Shown: positions 18,333-27,134 of the stretch, piece by piece
Layout of the letters: the number at the start of each line of letters is the position of its first letter
How positions within the stretch are numbered: the stretch's first letter is position 1
Assembly (NCBI RefSeq): GCF_900155865.1
Contig: NZ_LT707006.1
Coordinates: 4,695,779-4,759,778, forward strand
Origin: Bacteroides bouchesdurhonensis
Lineage (GTDB): Bacteria; Bacteroidota; Bacteroidia; Bacteroidales; Bacteroidaceae
Reading direction: 5' to 3'
Length of the DNA stretch: 64,000 bases
Program-made: the position numbers and the translations under genes
The notes under the pieces: generated by a model
The model's input: only the letters and a program-made list of their open reading frames with translations
What the model was told of the DNA's origin: nothing
Databases searched by the model: none

Positions 18333-21300
18333 ATGAAAAGCAATCGTTCACGACGAGTGTCGAATCTATTTCGGACTTTATTGATTTTATTGTTTGTGAT
18401 CATCCCATCTCAATGGGCTTTTGCACAACTGACATTATCAACGTCACGCACAAATTTGGGAACTGTGATCAAACAAATTCAATCCCAATCCAAGTACCAG
18501 TTTTTTTATAACGACAAACTATCTACGGTCAGTGTAAATGCATTGAATGTAAAGGACGCTTCTTTGGAAAGCGTATTAAGTACTCTTTTGAAAGGAACAA
18601 ATATTTCTTTCAAAGTAGAAGACAACATCATCTACTTGTCTGAAAAGAATGCACCTCAGGCCAGCCAGCAACAGGTAGGTCAGGAACGCACCATTAAAGG
18701 ACAGGTTATTGATACTAAAGGAGAGCCATTAATCGGTGTAAGTATTTTGCTTAAAGGGACCAGTCATGGTACTATCACTGATATAGATGGTAACTATTCG
18801 TTAAAAGTCAACGGAGCTAATCCTATATTAGTATTCTCTTATATAGGGTATAAAACATTAGAAGTTCCTGCCAAAGAAAGCAATATCAATATTACTTTAT
18901 CTGATGATACACAAGTTATTGACGAGGTAGTCGTTACCGCTTTGGGTATCAAACGCGAGAAGAAAATGCTGGGATATGCTGTACAGGAAATCAAAAGTGA
19001 GCAATTGAACAAGACGGGTGACCCTTCTGTAACCAGTGCACTGCAAGGTAAAGTAGCCGGTTTGCAAATGAATTCATCGGGAACAGGTTTAGGAGGTTCT
19101 ACTAAAATCACCATTCGTGGTAACTCATCATTATCAGACAATAACCAACCATTGTGGATTGTGGACGGTGTCCCTTTCAGCGACAACAACAATTCGGATG
19201 CATCTTACTACGGTGGTGTAGACCGCGGAGGTTCTGCTGTCGATATCAACCCGGAAGACATCGAATCTATTTCTGTATTGAAAGGTCCGAATGCTGCCGC
19301 CCTATACGGTTCACGTGCCGGTAATGGTGTAATCCTGGTTACAACAAAGAAAGGTAGTAAAAAGGATGGATTCGGAGTACAATATAACGGTAACTTTACC
19401 TGGAGTCAAGTAGCCGGAACTCTTGAAATGCAGGATAGATATGGTCAAGGTCATATCGTCACACAAGATGATGATAAGAATCCACTTTCTCAGTTCTATG
19501 CAACTTATGATCCGAAAGATTCCTCCAGTTGGGGACCTGTATTGGACGGCAGTATGCAAAAAGCATGGAATGGAGATACGTATGCTTACTCAAAATATGG
19601 AAACAAACTGGAAGACTATTTCAATGTAGGTTTCGCACAGAATCATAATGTAGCTGTAAGCAATGTGACTGAAAAATCGCACTTCCGCGCTTCTTTCGGT
19701 AGCTCTAGCAACAAGGGAGTATTTCCTAATGAGAAACTGAACAGGATCAACCTTGACTTGAATGCCGGAATGGAAATGAACAAATATTTCTCGATGGACG
19801 GAAAAATATCTCTATCACGTACCAAAGCAGAAGATCGTCCTTATTTCGGAACTTATGGAGCTATTGCTCAGTTGATGGGTATTCCTAATAATATTCGTCT
19901 GGATGACCTGAAACAATATTCTAATGCAAGTAATGCACATGTAAACTGGACAGGACCTACCGCCGGCATACGTAATCCTTACTATGTACTGAACCAACGT
20001 CACAACTCAGACGAACGTTGGAGAGCTTTCGGTTACTACGGTGCTAAAATCAACTTTACAGATTGGTTACACCTTTCTGCAAAATATGCATTCGACTACT
20101 ATCGTACACGTATCCAAGATACAAATGCAGGAGATGGCATTAACGGTGAAAGTAGCATGAAAGATATTACAGACGACTCATTTGACCGTTCTGAAGATAA
20201 CTTCTTCGAATCAAATGCGGAATTTGTATTGCTCGGAGACAAACAGCTGACTGAAAACTTCCGTTTAGGATTTTCTGTAGGTGCTAACTTTATGTATCAA
20301 AAGAATGAATCGTTAAACGCTGGCGTACGTAATATGCTTGATAAAGGACAATGGATATTCAATGCAGCTAATATGTTGAATACAGCAGGTGAATCAGGAT
20401 TTGAAAGAGCTACTAACTCTGTATTCGGTTCTGTACAGTTGGCATGGAAAGAATATTTGTCATTGGATTTGACTGCCCGTAATGACTGGTCGTCTACCCT
20501 TCCACAACAAAACAACTCCTTCTTCTACCCATCTGCCAACCTTAGCTTTGTGATTTCAGACTTTGTCCGTTCATTGGATAAGCCATTACCTAGCTGGATA
20601 ACCTTTGCTAAGGTTCGTCTTTCAGCAGCACAAGTTGGTAAAGACACATCTCCTTATCAATTGTATAACACTTACGCATTCAAATTTGAAAAAGGTGAAT
20701 TGATACCAAGTAAATCAAATGTGAAAATGAACGACCAGTTGAAACCGGAAATCGCAACTTCTTATGAAGCAGGTTTGGATATGAAGTTCCTTAACAACCG
20801 TCTGGGATTTGACTTTACCTATTACACCAGCCGCACCAAGAACCAGATCATGAAAGTTCCTGCAGCAGCTCCTTGGAGTGGTGGCAAATGGGTTAATGCC
20901 GGTTTGATTACCAACAAAGGATTTGAAATGATGATTTATTCAACTCCGATTCAGACAAAAGATTTCTCATTTGATTTGAATGTCAATCTTGCCAAGAATG
21001 TTTCTAACGTAAAAGAACTGGCTGAGGGAGTAGATTATCTCTACTTCAACGGTGACTCTAACTTCCCAGTAAATGTAGGTACACGTCCAGGTCATAAATT
21101 AGGAGAAATCTACGCTAAGACCCTGTACAAACGTGATGATAAAGGTAATATCCTTATCAATAAGGAAAACGGTCTGCCAATGACCACAACCGATGCAAAC
21201 GAACGTCTGGCTAATCCGATCGGAAATATACAACCGAACTTGTTAATGTCTGTAGCTCCGGCATTTACTTATAAAGGATTCACCCTTTCTGCTATGTTCG

Positions 21301-21752
21301 ACATGAAGTTTGGTGGCGATATCATTTCCATCTCAGAAATGAATGCTACCGGAAGTGGTCTTGCAAAACGTACAATGAATCGTGGTGAAAACGACAACTA
21401 CATGATGGTATTCCCGGGTGTATATGAAGATGGTACTCCGAATACAACGAAAATCTCTGCATCTAACTATTATGGAGCCTTGATAGCAGAAGATTTCATT
21501 TATGATGCATCTTTCATCAAATTGAAAGAGTTGTCACTCGGTTATTCATTCCCTAAGAGTATGTTGAAGAAGACTCCTATTCAGTCATTAAATCTTTCAT
21601 TCGTTGCCCGTAACCTGGCATACTTAATGAAGCATACCCCGGGTACAAGTCCTGAAGGTGGATATGATACAACAATGTTCTCTCAAGCGATTGACTTCAT
21701 GGCTGTACCTTATACCCGTACTTTCGGATTCTCAGTAAACTTTAGTTTCTAA
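18333..21752 (+). CDS. SusC-type TonB-dependent glycan transporter with STN signalling domain
   Basis: A 1139-residue outer-membrane protein. Signal peptide to about residue 32 (QWAFAQ). An STN domain at about 33-97 (NLGTVIKQIQSQSKYQFFYN) is the part that contacts FecR-type anti-sigma factors. A carboxypeptidase-regulatory-like domain follows at about 112-185 (GVSILLKGTSHGTITDIDGN), then the TonB plug (VTSALQGKVAGLQ, later GSRAGNGVILVTTKKG), then the beta-barrel ending in SVNFSF. It imports oligosaccharides using TonB energy and, through the STN domain, should signal glycan binding. The matching sigma/anti-sigma pair lies at 7495-9093. SusD follows after 21 bp in the same operon. Confidence 0.97.
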   Translation: MKSNRSRRVSNLFRTLLILLFVIIPSQWAFAQLTLSTSRTNLGTVIKQIQSQSKYQFFYNDKLSTVSVNALNVKDASLESVLSTLLKGTNISFKVEDNIIYLSEKNAPQASQQQVGQERTIKGQVIDTKGEPLIGVSILLKGTSHGTITDIDGNYSLKVNGANPILVFSYIGYKTLEVPAKESNINITLSDDTQVIDEVVVTALGIKREKKMLGYAVQEIKSEQLNKTGDPSVTSALQGKVAGLQMNSSGTGLGGSTKITIRGNSSLSDNNQPLWIVDGVPFSDNNNSDASYYGGVDRGGSAVDINPEDIESISVLKGPNAAALYGSRAGNGVILVTTKKGSKKDGFGVQYNGNFTWSQVAGTLEMQDRYGQGHIVTQDDDKNPLSQFYATYDPKDSSSWGPVLDGSMQKAWNGDTYAYSKYGNKLEDYFNVGFAQNHNVAVSNVTEKSHFRASFGSSSNKGVFPNEKLNRINLDLNAGMEMNKYFSMDGKISLSRTKAEDRPYFGTYGAIAQLMGIPNNIRLDDLKQYSNASNAHVNWTGPTAGIRNPYYVLNQRHNSDERWRAFGYYGAKINFTDWLHLSAKYAFDYYRTRIQDTNAGDGINGESSMKDITDDSFDRSEDNFFESNAEFVLLGDKQLTENFRLGFSVGANFMYQKNESLNAGVRNMLDKGQWIFNAANMLNTAGESGFERATNSVFGSVQLAWKEYLSLDLTARNDWSSTLPQQNNSFFYPSANLSFVISDFVRSLDKPLPSWITFAKVRLSAAQVGKDTSPYQLYNTYAFKFEKGELIPSKSNVKMNDQLKPEIATSYEAGLDMKFLNNRLGFDFTYYTSRTKNQIMKVPAAAPWSGGKWVNAGLITNKGFEMMIYSTPIQTKDFSFDLNVNLAKNVSNVKELAEGVDYLYFNGDSNFPVNVGTRPGHKLGEIYAKTLYKRDDKGNILINKENGLPMTTTDANERLANPIGNIQPNLLMSVAPAFTYKGFTLSAMFDMKFGGDIISISEMNATGSGLAKRTMNRGENDNYMMVFPGVYEDGTPNTTKISASNYYGALIAEDFIYDASFIKLKELSLGYSFPKSMLKKTPIQSLNLSFVARNLAYLMKHTPGTSPEGGYDTTMFSQAIDFMAVPYTRTFGFSVNFSF

Positions 21753-21773
21753 CCATCAAATAATGATAGATAT

Positions 21774-23498
21774 ATGAAATTCAAATTATATAAACCGCTT
21801 GCTCTGTGTGCCCTGTTAATGGGATTGACAGCATGCCATGATTTTGAAGAATTGAATACCAATCCTTATGCACCGGTATATAATCCGGAAGTGATAGGAG
21901 CCACTCCCGATGGCATTGATATTGACTACGAACTGTCCGAAAGCGCACTACAAAGCCTTCAAGGTACCGAAAGTGCTATTGGCTCTGTATTTGCCAACTT
22001 TACTTATGAAGGGGTGTACAATGACTATCAAATAACAACTAATCTTACTCATGATTTTTATGCCGCTTACTTCGCAAATAATGTTAGTGATTTCGTTACA
22101 GATTCTCCGACCTATCGTTACAGAGATGATTGGTCTAAAAAACGTTGGGAACACTTCTATGATAACCGTACAGTAGAAGAATACAGTCAGTTGATCAAGA
22201 CCTTCTGGTTCTGCGGTAAAGATCGTTATCACAACGCATTTTATATTACCCGTATCTACTATGCATTCCTTCTTTCTATGTTAACAGATACGTATGGTGC
22301 AGTGCCTGTAGAATATTACGTGAAAGGTGCAATGCCAACAGACGAGAAAGTGAAGTATATGGATCAGAAGGATGTATACGACACTATTTTCAAATTACTT
22401 GATCAGGCTATTACAAAGTTACACAATACTCCGGCAACTTCACAATATAGCTTAGGTGAAAATGATAAATGTTATGCGGGTGATAAAGAGAAATGGTTGC
22501 GTTTTGCTAATACGTTACGTTTGCGTCTGGCTCTCCGTATTTCTAATGTAGCTCCGGAAGTTGCTCAAGAACAGGGTAAGAAAGCACTAGAGGATCCTTC
22601 CGGTCTTATGCAAAATGACGATGACAATATGAAACAAACACCTAAATATTCATATATAACAGGTGGTAATGAAAACATCTACACATTGTTATACAACTGG
22701 AGTGCTAATGTTGTATTGTCTAAGGAAATGGAAATTGCCTACAAGGAGCAATCAAGTATCTTGGACCCTCGGTGCGAAATCTTATGGTGGAGACCTACGG
22801 CACTTGATGACTTAAATCAAGACGAACCCAAAGAATCGGATAAAGACTTTAATGGTTGTGAAAATGGAGAAACAGCGTTAGGTAGAAGTTATACTACTAT
22901 TTACTCACCAAGCCGCGTATTTATCAAACAAGACCAACGGAAGTTGGATCGTAAGCATTGGTGGTGTTACGGACGCGAAATCACATGGTTAGGATACTCG
23001 GAAAGTTTGTTCCTGCGTGCTGAAGCCGCTCTACGTAAATGGAGTGCAGAAGATCCTAAAGATTTGTATAAAAAGGGAATAGAAGCTTCATTCAGTTATT
23101 ACCAGATCGGAGCAGACAAAGAAGGACAAGATAAGATTGAAGCATATATGAACAATCTGAAAGGTCTGGAAGCTTTCAACGGTACTGACAGAGAAGCACA
23201 ACTTGAGCAAATTATTACCCAGAAATGGATCGCTGTTTACCCGAATGGAAATGAGGGTTGGGCTGAATTCCGTCGTACAGATTATCCAAGATTTATGAAA
23301 ACTCCTAAGAATGGAAACAATTCGGGTGGAGAAGTGCCTAACGGCAAGTTCATCAAACGCTTGAGATATCCGGACAGCGAGTCTTCCAACCCCAACCGTC
23401 CCAAAGACGTAGATACACAGGGAACACGTCTGTGGTGGGATATTGCCGACACTAATAATGGCGCAGGAATATACCAGACGCCCAACAACTTCCAATAA
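21774..23498 (+). CDS. SusD-like surface glycan-binding lipoprotein
   Basis: A 574-residue SusD/RagB-type protein. The signal sequence ends in LTAC with the lipidated Cys at about residue 21. The mature N-terminus reads CHDFEELNTNPYAP, typical of the SusD-like_2 subgroup. The tetratricopeptide-like helical scaffold includes RFANTLRLRLALRI. The C-terminal part carries ITQKWIAVYPNGNEGWAEFRRTDYP, a hallmark of that subgroup. It should cap the SusC channel at the cell surface and capture oligosaccharide. The gene is the last of its operon; a strong terminator follows within 5 bp. No surface glycan-binding protein or endo-enzyme gene follows, unlike many SusC/SusD loci. Confidence 0.96.
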   Translation: MKFKLYKPLALCALLMGLTACHDFEELNTNPYAPVYNPEVIGATPDGIDIDYELSESALQSLQGTESAIGSVFANFTYEGVYNDYQITTNLTHDFYAAYFANNVSDFVTDSPTYRYRDDWSKKRWEHFYDNRTVEEYSQLIKTFWFCGKDRYHNAFYITRIYYAFLLSMLTDTYGAVPVEYYVKGAMPTDEKVKYMDQKDVYDTIFKLLDQAITKLHNTPATSQYSLGENDKCYAGDKEKWLRFANTLRLRLALRISNVAPEVAQEQGKKALEDPSGLMQNDDDNMKQTPKYSYITGGNENIYTLLYNWSANVVLSKEMEIAYKEQSSILDPRCEILWWRPTALDDLNQDEPKESDKDFNGCENGETALGRSYTTIYSPSRVFIKQDQRKLDRKHWWCYGREITWLGYSESLFLRAEAALRKWSAEDPKDLYKKGIEASFSYYQIGADKEGQDKIEAYMNNLKGLEAFNGTDREAQLEQIITQKWIAVYPNGNEGWAEFRRTDYPRFMKTPKNGNNSGGEVPNGKFIKRLRYPDSESSNPNRPKDVDTQGTRLWWDIADTNNGAGIYQTPNNFQ

Positions 23499-23502
23499 TA
23501 TT

Positions 23503-23551
23503 GAATAATAAGAAAGCGGCTTAAAAGAATTAAGCCGCTTTCTTATTATTC
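23503..23551. terminator. Strong bidirectional terminator after SusD
   Basis: A 22-bp perfect stem (23503-23524 and 23530-23551) with an AAGAA loop. The core is GCGGCTTAA/TTAAGCCGC, and A/T-rich outer pairs supply T tracts on either strand. It ends the SusC/SusD transcript and may also serve the helicase gene on the other strand. Confidence 0.9.
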
Positions 23552-23622
23552 ATATATTTATCAGTGATATTTCTATCAGGATTTCATCAATTAGTGTGCT
23601 TGAAAACGTTCATAGGATTATT

Positions 23623-25041
23623 TTACTCTATCTGTTCCTTGGGATAATTTACTAAATACAAGGTCTTCGTAGCTCTTGTAAACGCTGTATACAACCAACG
23701 GAAATAATCAGGAGTCAGATACTCATCCGTCATATATCCCTGATCTAAAAATACATTCTGCCATTGTCCACCCTGGGCTTTATGGCAAGTTACCGCATAC
23801 GCATATTTCACTTGCAAAGCATTATAATGCGGATCAGCCTTCATCTTTTTCATCCGTTCTTGTTTTAAAGAAATATCTGCATAATCTTCAAGTATCGCAT
23901 AGAACAAACGGTCATTTTCTGTCTTTGGCAAGGCAGGTGTATCCGAGTGCAACGTATCCAATAACAGGTTAGCATCTAACTCAAAATCATTTTGATCCGG
24001 AAATTTCAGAGTAACTTCAGCAAAACGGAAACCATATAACTCACGCGTTCGGCGAACACGCCGTACAACCGCAAGTTCCCCATTTGCTAAAAAATCCATC
24101 TCTTTATACTGCTCTGTCCAATAATAATTATTCTTTGCCACCATCAGCAAATCCCCTGTATTCAATTCATCTTCCCTCCAAAGAATTTGGGCACGAATAC
24201 CATTATTATATAAGTTCGCACGTTTATTAGAACGACAAATTACAATCGTTTCATCCATACCGTCACGCTCGTAACACTTCGTCAATTCATCAATTAACTC
24301 GGTCCCGGGTAATAGCTTTATATCCGGAAAACCATTCACCTTTATTTTAGGCAAAGAGTAGCATTTATCTTCCATAATCAATTGGCGCAATTGAGTTGCG
24401 TTCCAAAGAATTCCTGACTCTTGTACCTGACGAACCACTTGTGTCAGATTTACCTCACGCACTTCCAAACCATATCCTTTTAAGGCATCTGCAAAAAGTG
24501 CGGGACTCAATTCCTCACCTACCGGTGGTAGCTGTGCAGTATCTCCCATCAGTAACAATCGACAACCTTCACCTGAATACACAAACTGTATCAAATCATC
24601 CAATAACCTGCCTGTACCAAACATACTACCCGATAAACCTTCATTGGAAATCATGGAAGCTTCATCTACGATAAAAAGAGTATTTGTAGCCAAATTATCA
24701 TTTATTGAGAAATTAGTCATCTCATTCGAAAAAGAACGCTGACGATATATTTTCTTATGAATTGTGAATGCCGAATGACCTGCGTACGCTGAAAAAACTT
24801 TAGCAGCACGTCCCGTTGGAGCCAGCAATACCGACTTCTGGCCTAACTTGTCCAGTGTTTTGACCAATGCCCCCACCAAAGATGTTTTACCAGTCCCTGC
24901 ATACCCACGAAGAATGAAAACCTCCTCATTTATTGTGGAAAGCAAAAACTCTGAAAGAGATTTTACCGCTATTTCCTGCTCAAAAGTTGGTTGATAAGAA
25001 AAATTTTCCTTAATTTGCCTTTCTAAATAGTTATTTATCAT
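23623..25041 (-). CDS. RecD-like superfamily 1 DNA helicase/ATPase
   Basis: A 472-residue helicase. Walker A is at residues 46-53 (GYAGTGKT), Walker B follows in LFIVDEASM, motif III is MGDTAQLPPVG, and the C-terminal UvrD-like half carries AVTCHKAQGGQW and the arginine-finger motif LYTAFTRATKTLYLV. This set matches RecD/Dda-type 5'-to-3' helicases. It is shorter than RecD2 and lacks its N-terminal extension. It stands alone, without recB or recC neighbours, so a role in a RecBCD complex cannot be claimed. It is divergent from the gene at 25138. Confidence 0.9.
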   Translation of the reverse strand: MINNYLERQIKENFSYQPTFEQEIAVKSLSEFLLSTINEEVFILRGYAGTGKTSLVGALVKTLDKLGQKSVLLAPTGRAAKVFSAYAGHSAFTIHKKIYRQRSFSNEMTNFSINDNLATNTLFIVDEASMISNEGLSGSMFGTGRLLDDLIQFVYSGEGCRLLLMGDTAQLPPVGEELSPALFADALKGYGLEVREVNLTQVVRQVQESGILWNATQLRQLIMEDKCYSLPKIKVNGFPDIKLLPGTELIDELTKCYERDGMDETIVICRSNKRANLYNNGIRAQILWREDELNTGDLLMVAKNNYYWTEQYKEMDFLANGELAVVRRVRRTRELYGFRFAEVTLKFPDQNDFELDANLLLDTLHSDTPALPKTENDRLFYAILEDYADISLKQERMKKMKADPHYNALQVKYAYAVTCHKAQGGQWQNVFLDQGYMTDEYLTPDYFRWLYTAFTRATKTLYLVNYPKEQIE

Positions 25042-25093
25042 TTTTGTACGAGAAAAAAGTTCCCGGAACTATCGTATTTAAATTAATTTATTC

Positions 25094-25101
25094 TATTTTT
25101 G
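25094..25101 (+). promoter_or_regulatory. -7 promoter element for the 25138-27118 operon
   Basis: TATTTTTG matches TAnnTTTG, 37 bp before the first ATG. No clear -33 box. Confidence 0.5.
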
Positions 25102-25137
25102 CGATGCGAATATAACAACTAAAAAACATATTTTATC

Positions 25138-25824
25138 ATGAAAACTGTATTTAATATTGTGTTAGGGCTTTGCGTGATTGCATTGATCTATATCTGCTAC
25201 AACAGCATTATGGGTCCTATCAATTTTGAAAATGCCCAAAAAGTAAGAGAAGAAGCTGTTAAAGCTCGCCTAATTAACATCCGCAAGGCGCAACAAGAAT
25301 ACAAAAGTGTACACCGCGGACGCTATGCCGATAAATTCGACGTATTGATTGACTTCGTCAAAACACAGAAATTACCATTCGTTAGAAAAGAAGGAGAATT
25401 GACAGACAAACAATTGGAAGACGGAATGACTGAAAAGAAAGCTATGGAAATTATTACCAGAGCTAACAAGACAGGTCGTTTTGACGAAGTAAAAAAATGG
25501 GGATTGGAAAATTTCAAACGTGATACTATGTGGGTAGCTATGTTGGATACTATCTATCCTAAAGGTTTTAACGCTGATTCTATGAGATTTGTTCCTTATG
25601 GCAATGGAGCTGAATTTGAACTTATCGTAAGAAATGACACTACTCAATCAGGTGCCGCTGTTTGCTTGTACGAGGTTAAAACTCCATATGAAGTTTATCT
25701 TAACGGACTTGACAAACAGGAAATTATCAATCTGAAAGACTTGGATAACCAAACCGGTAGATATTCAGGTTTGATGGTTGGGTCTATAGATATGCCAAAC
25801 AATGGTGCTGGAAACTGGGAATAA
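25138..25824 (+). CDS. Conserved single-pass membrane protein, unknown function
   Basis: A 228-residue protein I cannot assign to a family. One hydrophobic segment lies at about residues 5-22 (FNIVLGLCVIALIYICY). A charged helical stretch rich in Lys, Arg and Glu follows (NAQKVREEAVKARLINIRKA), then a soluble part with the segment GRYADKFDVLIDFVKTQKLP. This arrangement recalls pilin-like or Sec-type bitopic proteins, with the bulk in the periplasm, but that is only an impression. Its stop overlaps the start of the DUF3822 gene by one base and RsmD follows, so the three genes form a tightly coupled operon. Confidence 0.8.
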   Translation: MKTVFNIVLGLCVIALIYICYNSIMGPINFENAQKVREEAVKARLINIRKAQQEYKSVHRGRYADKFDVLIDFVKTQKLPFVRKEGELTDKQLEDGMTEKKAMEIITRANKTGRFDEVKKWGLENFKRDTMWVAMLDTIYPKGFNADSMRFVPYGNGAEFELIVRNDTTQSGAAVCLYEVKTPYEVYLNGLDKQEIINLKDLDNQTGRYSGLMVGSIDMPNNGAGNWE

Positions 25825-26594
25825 TGATTGATTTGACTAAATCAAAACAATATACTTTATCCATCCGTCTTAGTACGGATGGATTTTCTTTTTCTATCTA
25901 TAATCCGATCAACGAAGATTCATTATCACTAATTGAAAAAGAGGTAGATACATCTATATCTCTCACAGCCAATCTGAAAAACATCTTTCACGAATCGGAC
26001 TTTTTATGTTGCTCATATAAAAGAATAAATATAATAATGGCAAGCAAACGTTTCACAATAGTGCCATTAGATTTCTTTGATGAAGAGCAATGTGAACTTT
26101 TATTTTATCACAATCATTCCAAAAGGGAAAATGAAGCTATTATCTACAATATCCTGAGAAAGAATAATTTAGTTATCATTTTCGGAATTGACAAAAGCAC
26201 ATATGCTTTTTTAAACGAACAATATCCGGAAGCACGTTTCTATTCCCAAGCTACCCCGCTCATAGAATATTTATCCATTAAAAGCAGACTAGGAAACAGT
26301 AAAAAGATGTATGCCTCTTTCCGCAAAGATGCTATTGATATTTATTGCTTCGAAAGAGGACATTTATTGTTAGCAAACTCTTTTAACTGCATGCATACGG
26401 AAGATCGTATCTACTATTTATTATATACCTGGAAACAAATGGAGTTCAATCAGGAACGGGATGAATTACATCTAACAGGAATATTATCCGATAAAAGAAA
26501 CCTAATGAACGAATTAAAAAAATTTATTCTACAGGTATTTGTTATGAACCCGGCTTCTAACATTGACATTCAAGCTTTATTATCATGCGAGTAA
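25824..26594 (+). CDS. DUF3822 family protein
   Basis: A 256-residue cytoplasmic protein matching the pattern of the Bacteroidetes DUF3822 family. It opens with a short strand-rich segment (YTLSIRLSTDGFSFSIYN) and later has a repeat of that fold (MYASFRKDAIDIYCFERGHLLLANSF), the two-lobed layout of an actin/ASKHA-like ATPase fold. No catalytic residues can be named. The start codon ATG overlaps the upstream TAA, and the last 10 bases overlap rsmD, which suggests translational coupling to the 16S rRNA methyltransferase. Function unknown. Confidence 0.85.
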   Translation: MIDLTKSKQYTLSIRLSTDGFSFSIYNPINEDSLSLIEKEVDTSISLTANLKNIFHESDFLCCSYKRINIIMASKRFTIVPLDFFDEEQCELLFYHNHSKRENEAIIYNILRKNNLVIIFGIDKSTYAFLNEQYPEARFYSQATPLIEYLSIKSRLGNSKKMYASFRKDAIDIYCFERGHLLLANSFNCMHTEDRIYYLLYTWKQMEFNQERDELHLTGILSDKRNLMNELKKFILQVFVMNPASNIDIQALLSCE

Positions 26595-27118
26595 TCAGCG
26601 GAATTTATAAACGAAGAAGATTTGATGTGCCACGAACTTTCAAGGCACGTCCTACTACAGATTTTGCTAAAGAAAATCTGTTTAATGTACTCAACAATTA
26701 TATTGATTTCGAAGATGGAGTAACAGCCCTTGATCTGTTTGCAGGTACTGGTAGTATCAGTATAGAGTTGGTATCCAGAGGTTGTGATCGTGTCATCAGC
26801 ATAGAAAAAGACCCGGCACACTATTCATTCATTTGTAAAATAATGAATGAAGTACAAACAGATAAATGTCTGCCTGTTCGTGGAGATGTATTTAAGTTTG
26901 TCAATAACAGTCGTGAGAAGTTCGATTTCATTTTTGCGGATCCTCCCTATGCCTTAAAAGATTTAGCCTCCATACCCGAACTAATATTCCAAAATGAATT
27001 GCTCAAAGAAGGCGGCCTATTCGTTCTGGAACATGGCAAAGAAAACAATTTTGAAGATCATCCACATTTCATAGAAAGAAGAATCTACGGTAGCGTAAAT
27101 TTTTCTTTATTCCGATAA
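26585..27118 (+). CDS. rsmD: 16S rRNA (guanine966-N2)-methyltransferase
   Basis: A 177-residue class I SAM-dependent methyltransferase of the RsmD family. The N-terminus reads MRVISGIYKRRRF, typical of RsmD. The SAM-binding motif I is LDLFAGTGSISIEL, the acidic residue after strand 2 lies in VISIEKD, and the catalytic motif IV is FADPPYAL. RsmD methylates N2 of G966 in helix 31 of 16S rRNA in the assembled small subunit. Length is normal for the family. It is the last gene of a three-gene overlapping operon and is convergent with the cardiolipin synthase gene 16 bp away. Confidence 0.95.
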   Translation: MRVISGIYKRRRFDVPRTFKARPTTDFAKENLFNVLNNYIDFEDGVTALDLFAGTGSISIELVSRGCDRVISIEKDPAHYSFICKIMNEVQTDKCLPVRGDVFKFVNNSREKFDFIFADPPYALKDLASIPELIFQNELLKEGGLFVLEHGKENNFEDHPHFIERRIYGSVNFSLFR

Positions 27119-27134
27119 TGCATATTTTATCCTA

